Below are positions 12,702 through 15,054 of a stretch of 15,054 nt of DNA, in pieces. The stretch covers positions 1-15,054 of the forward strand of contig JBNMLE010000024.1 of NCBI GenBank assembly GCA_050874705.1. Direction: 5' to 3'. Position 1 is the first letter of the stretch. Every line of letters begins with the position of its first letter. Under the pieces are notes generated by a model. It was given only the letters and a program-made list of their open reading frames with translations. It was not told where the DNA came from and did no database searches. This DNA comes from Fiminaster sp050874705. GTDB lineage: Bacteria > Bacillota_I > Bacilli_A > RFN20 > CAG-826. The translations under genes and the position numbers were made by a program.

Positions 12702-13685
12702 ATGAAACATAAACTTATATTTATCCCTCTAATTGTTATCGGTGGAGTTGTAGCTACTTTAGGAACAGTTATAGGCGGTCTTAATTTAGGAAAATTTGCA
12801 ATTTATCATGAATATTACAACATGGAAAGCGAAGTTGCTAAATGTCCAGGGCTTGATGATAATTTCATTCCTCAAGGCATGAGTGTTGATGAAGAAAACG
12901 ACAAAATTATTGTTGCTGGTTATATGTCGGATAAAAGTGCATCTCGCATATATATCACAGATTCTCATAACAACGTTAAAACGATTACATTAAAACAAAA
13001 TGGTGAACCTTTTACCGGACATTGTGGTGGGGTTGCTAACGAAAATGGAACACTTTATCTTGCGAATGGAGATGGTGAAAATTCAGGAATATATGACATT
13101 CCCATGTCCACAATTTATGATGAAAAAACAAATGAAATTGAATTAGATAAAGAAAATCATTTTCACAAAGTAGATGGTTCTGCTTCATTTGTATTCACTC
13201 AGGATGGTTATATCTATATTGGCGAATTTAATAATGGAAAAGCATATAAAACAAATCATCCATATGAAACCAAAAAAGAAGGAACTCATTACGCAGTTGT
13301 TGGAAAATATCTATTAGATAGCGATGGATTAAAACCACTTTTATATTATTCTATTCGTGATCAAGTACAAGGATTTGCGATGAATAAGGCTGGCGAAATA
13401 GTGCTTTCTACATCATATGGTTTAGCTTCATCTCATTATTATGTTTATCATACTGACGCAATTTATGACAGTGGCAAAACTCTTAATGACGCGCCAGTTT
13501 ATATTGTTGAAGATCATTATCGCGATGTTATTGCTCCGGCCATGAGTGAAGATCTTGATTATAATGAAAAAGATGGAAAAATTTATGTAACAACAGAAGC
13601 TGGATCTAATAAATATATTTTTGGAAAATTCTTTAATGCAAAATATATTTACGCTTTAGATTTTTGGCCTAGTAGCAATAAATAA
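12702..13685 (+). CDS. Membrane-anchored probable beta-propeller protein, unknown function
   Basis: A 327-residue protein with an N-terminal hydrophobic segment (about 5-30) preceded by lysines, so it is probably anchored with the bulk outside the cell. After it come several blade-like repeats with short strands and turns such as NFIPQGMSVDEENDKIIVAGY, VANENGTLYLANGD, VFTQDGYIYIGEF, MNKAGEIVLSTSYG and NEKDGKIYVTTEAG. These resemble SMP-30/NHL/WD-like propeller blades. I recognise no specific family. An AAGGAG site precedes ATG 12702; an in-frame TTG at 12681 has no such support. It is flanked by terminators on both sides, so it is a single-gene unit. Confidence 0.7.
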   Translation: MKHKLIFIPLIVIGGVVATLGTVIGGLNLGKFAIYHEYYNMESEVAKCPGLDDNFIPQGMSVDEENDKIIVAGYMSDKSASRIYITDSHNNVKTITLKQNGEPFTGHCGGVANENGTLYLANGDGENSGIYDIPMSTIYDEKTNEIELDKENHFHKVDGSASFVFTQDGYIYIGEFNNGKAYKTNHPYETKKEGTHYAVVGKYLLDSDGLKPLLYYSIRDQVQGFAMNKAGEIVLSTSYGLASSHYYVYHTDAIYDSGKTLNDAPVYIVEDHYRDVIAPAMSEDLDYNEKDGKIYVTTEAGSNKYIFGKFFNAKYIYALDFWPSSNK

Positions 13686-13698
13686 TATATTCAAAATG

Positions 13699-13732
13699 AA
13701 ATGATTCTTGTTAAATGCGAGAATCATTTTTT
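13699..13732 (+). terminator. Rho-independent terminator after the propeller gene
   Basis: AAATGATTCT (13699-13708) pairs with AGAATCATTT (13720-13729), with an 11-nt loop and a T-run to 13732. Confidence 0.82.
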
Positions 13733-13735
13733 ATG

Positions 13736-13765
13736 CTAGATTTTTATTTCTAGAATTATGATAAT
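13736..13765 (+). promoter_or_regulatory. Probable promoter and inverted repeat before the DUF2804 gene
   Basis: TATGAT (13757-13762) or the overlapping GATAAT (13760-13765) can act as a -10, placing the start at about 13769-13772, two to five bases before the ATG at 13774. No ribosome binding site is present. A short inverted repeat CTAGA-N8-TCTAG (13736-13740, 13749-13753) lies just upstream. The -35 is weak. Confidence 0.4.
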
Positions 13766-13773
13766 TTAAATAT

Positions 13774-14793
13774 ATGCAAAATAAATTAAATCCTGGAAAA
13801 TTATTAGACGAAAACGGAAATCTTAACGAAGTTGGTTATTCAACTTCTTTGATTAAAGAATATAATCGAAATGATATTAAAGCTTCAAAGTGGCGAATTA
13901 AAGAATGGGATTATTATTATATTGGAAATGATAGTTACGGAATCGCCCTTACTATCGCTGATAATTCGTATATGTCTTTAGCGAGCTTATCATTTTTAGA
14001 TTTTGTTAATAAAAAAGATGTTACAAAATCTGTTATGGGATTTTTCTCAAATGGAAAACTTAATCTTCCTTCTACAAGCAAAAATGGTGATGTTTCATTT
14101 AAAAATAAAAAATGTTCATTTATTTTTGAAAATAAAAATGGGGAGAGACACATTGTTGTAGAATACAAAAAATTTATCGACAACATGAATTTCCGTTGCG
14201 ACATATATTTAAAAGAAACAAATGAAGACTCAATGGTTATCGCTACTCCATTTAAGAAAGAAAAACACTTTTATTACAATCAAAAGATTAATCTTCTTTC
14301 CGCGAGTGGATATTTTAAAATTGGTGAAACATTTTATGATCTTAATGATGCATATGGTGTTTTAGATTGGGGCAGAGGTGTTTGGACATATAAAAATACT
14401 TGGTATTGGTCAAGCCTCAACACTATTAGTAACGGAAAAAGAATTGGATTTAACCTTGGATATGGTTTTGGTGATACATCGTTTGCTAGTGAAAATATGC
14501 TATTTATCAATGATAAATCATATAAATTAGAAGATGTTACTTTTGATATACCTTTAAATAAACATGGCAACGATGACTTTTTAAAACCATGGAAAATTAG
14601 AAGCAGTGATGGAAGAATCGATCTTACATTTACCCCTATATTAAATAGGCACGCAGATATGAATGCATTAATTATTAAATCAATTCAAAATCAAGTTTTT
14701 GGACGTTTCAGTGGTTCGATAATGCTAGATGATGAAATTATTCATTTTAATGATTTGCTCGGCTTTGCAGAAAAAGTAACAAATCATTGGTAA
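13774..14793 (+). CDS. DUF2804 family protein
   Basis: A 339-residue protein of the DUF2804 family (PF10974), recognised by the block GVLDWGRGVWTYKNTWYWSS with its dense Trp/Tyr residues, followed by FNLGYGFGDTSFASENMLFIND and the C-terminal GFAEKVTNHW. The function is unknown. The fold is predicted to be mainly beta, related to lipocalin-like hydratase or tocopherol cyclase-type barrels in some databases; I cannot confirm that here. There is no signal peptide. There is no ribosome binding site before the ATG, and promoter placement suggests a very short leader. Confidence 0.85.
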   Translation: MQNKLNPGKLLDENGNLNEVGYSTSLIKEYNRNDIKASKWRIKEWDYYYIGNDSYGIALTIADNSYMSLASLSFLDFVNKKDVTKSVMGFFSNGKLNLPSTSKNGDVSFKNKKCSFIFENKNGERHIVVEYKKFIDNMNFRCDIYLKETNEDSMVIATPFKKEKHFYYNQKINLLSASGYFKIGETFYDLNDAYGVLDWGRGVWTYKNTWYWSSLNTISNGKRIGFNLGYGFGDTSFASENMLFINDKSYKLEDVTFDIPLNKHGNDDFLKPWKIRSSDGRIDLTFTPILNRHADMNALIIKSIQNQVFGRFSGSIMLDDEIIHFNDLLGFAEKVTNHW

Positions 14794-14806
14794 AAGTGGA
14801 CTTTTT

Positions 14807-15054
14807 GTGCATAAAGAATATCTAGTTAATAAAAAAATAAATATAGGTAACCAAGAATTAAATTTAAAACAAACTTTAAGAGAAAGTACCATATTAACTC
14901 TTTCAATAGGCTTAAATGATTTAATTTATCAAATGAGTATAGTCGATAATCTAACAGACAGCAAACTAGATAAAATAATTACTAATATTGAAAAAGACTT
15001 TAATAGCCTAATTATAGAACTAAAAAAATATTATCAATATGATATATACGTAAT
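14807..15054 (+). CDS. Partial SGNH-hydrolase-like frame, N-terminal block missing, runs off the window
   Basis: An open frame runs from just after the DUF2804 stop to the window end. It reads through STILTLSIGLNDLIY, which matches block III (G-x-N-D) of SGNH/GDSL hydrolases, followed by a helix (DSKLDKIITNIEKDFNSLIIELKKYY) and the start of the next strand. The only usual start is GTG 14807, which has no clear ribosome binding site. From it, block III lies at about residues 33-41, whereas complete members carry block I (GDS, with the catalytic Ser) near the N-terminus and block III about 60 residues later. Block I and block II are not visible here, so this may be a 5'-truncated gene or a pseudogene. 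The start at 14807 is tentative. Confidence 0.5.
   Translation, partial: MHKEYLVNKKINIGNQELNLKQTLRESTILTLSIGLNDLIYQMSIVDNLTDSKLDKIITNIEKDFNSLIIELKKYYQYDIYV

Overview
The window is AT-rich, densely packed bacterial DNA with short intergenic gaps, clear AGGAGG-type ribosome binding sites and Firmicutes-type promoters. Tryptophan is encoded by TGG throughout and TGA is used as a real stop (for example at 7085-7087), so the standard bacterial code applies and not the Mycoplasma code. Gene content (capEFG-type enzymes, YtrB-like ABC ATPase, MntR/DtxR regulator, FeoA-FeoA-FeoB with a FeoB-associated Cys-rich peptide, DUF2804) fits a low-GC Firmicutes/Bacilli lineage, possibly one of the uncultured gut Bacilli. 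The lineage is an inference. I see no rRNA, tRNA, CRISPR array, insertion sequence or phage gene.

Left part (1-4329, + strand): a small Phd/YefM-like antitoxin-type protein, then a three-gene cassette holding every enzyme needed to turn UDP-GlcNAc into UDP-L-FucNAc. These are a CapE-type 4,6-dehydratase/5-epimerase carrying an extra N-terminal Xre-type helix-turn-helix domain, a CapG/WecB-type 2-epimerase and a CapF-type epimerase/reductase with a cupin. No glycosyltransferase is next to them. The first gene appears to be transcribed without a 5' leader. A YfcE-type metallophosphoesterase follows.

Middle part: on the - strand (4324-6039) an AbrB-type regulator, an ABC ATPase and an ABC-2 permease form a tight overlapping operon behind a consensus promoter whose spacer contains a 9-bp tandem repeat. 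Diverging from it on the + strand are a small membrane protein and a GNAT-like acetyltransferase (6180-7066). Converging on these is a - strand PlsC-type acyltransferase with a zinc ribbon and a PH/GRAM-like tail (7085-8377).

Right part: a small membrane protein and a DtxR/MntR-family regulator (8505-9129), a strong terminator, then a ferrous-iron uptake operon (feoA, feoA, feoB, FeoB-associated peptide, HMA-domain metal-binding peptide; 9266-12593). Its promoter is flanked by two matching GTTAG-N6-CTAAC inverted repeats, the likely operators of the neighbouring regulator. The window ends with a membrane-anchored probable beta-propeller protein, a DUF2804 protein with no Shine-Dalgarno sequence, and the start of an SGNH-hydrolase-like reading frame that seems to lack its catalytic N-terminal block.

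The strongest points for follow-up are the regulator-enzyme fusion on a predicted leaderless transcript, the DtxR operator pair around the feo promoter, and the AbrB-controlled ABC operon with its repeat-containing divergent promoter region.
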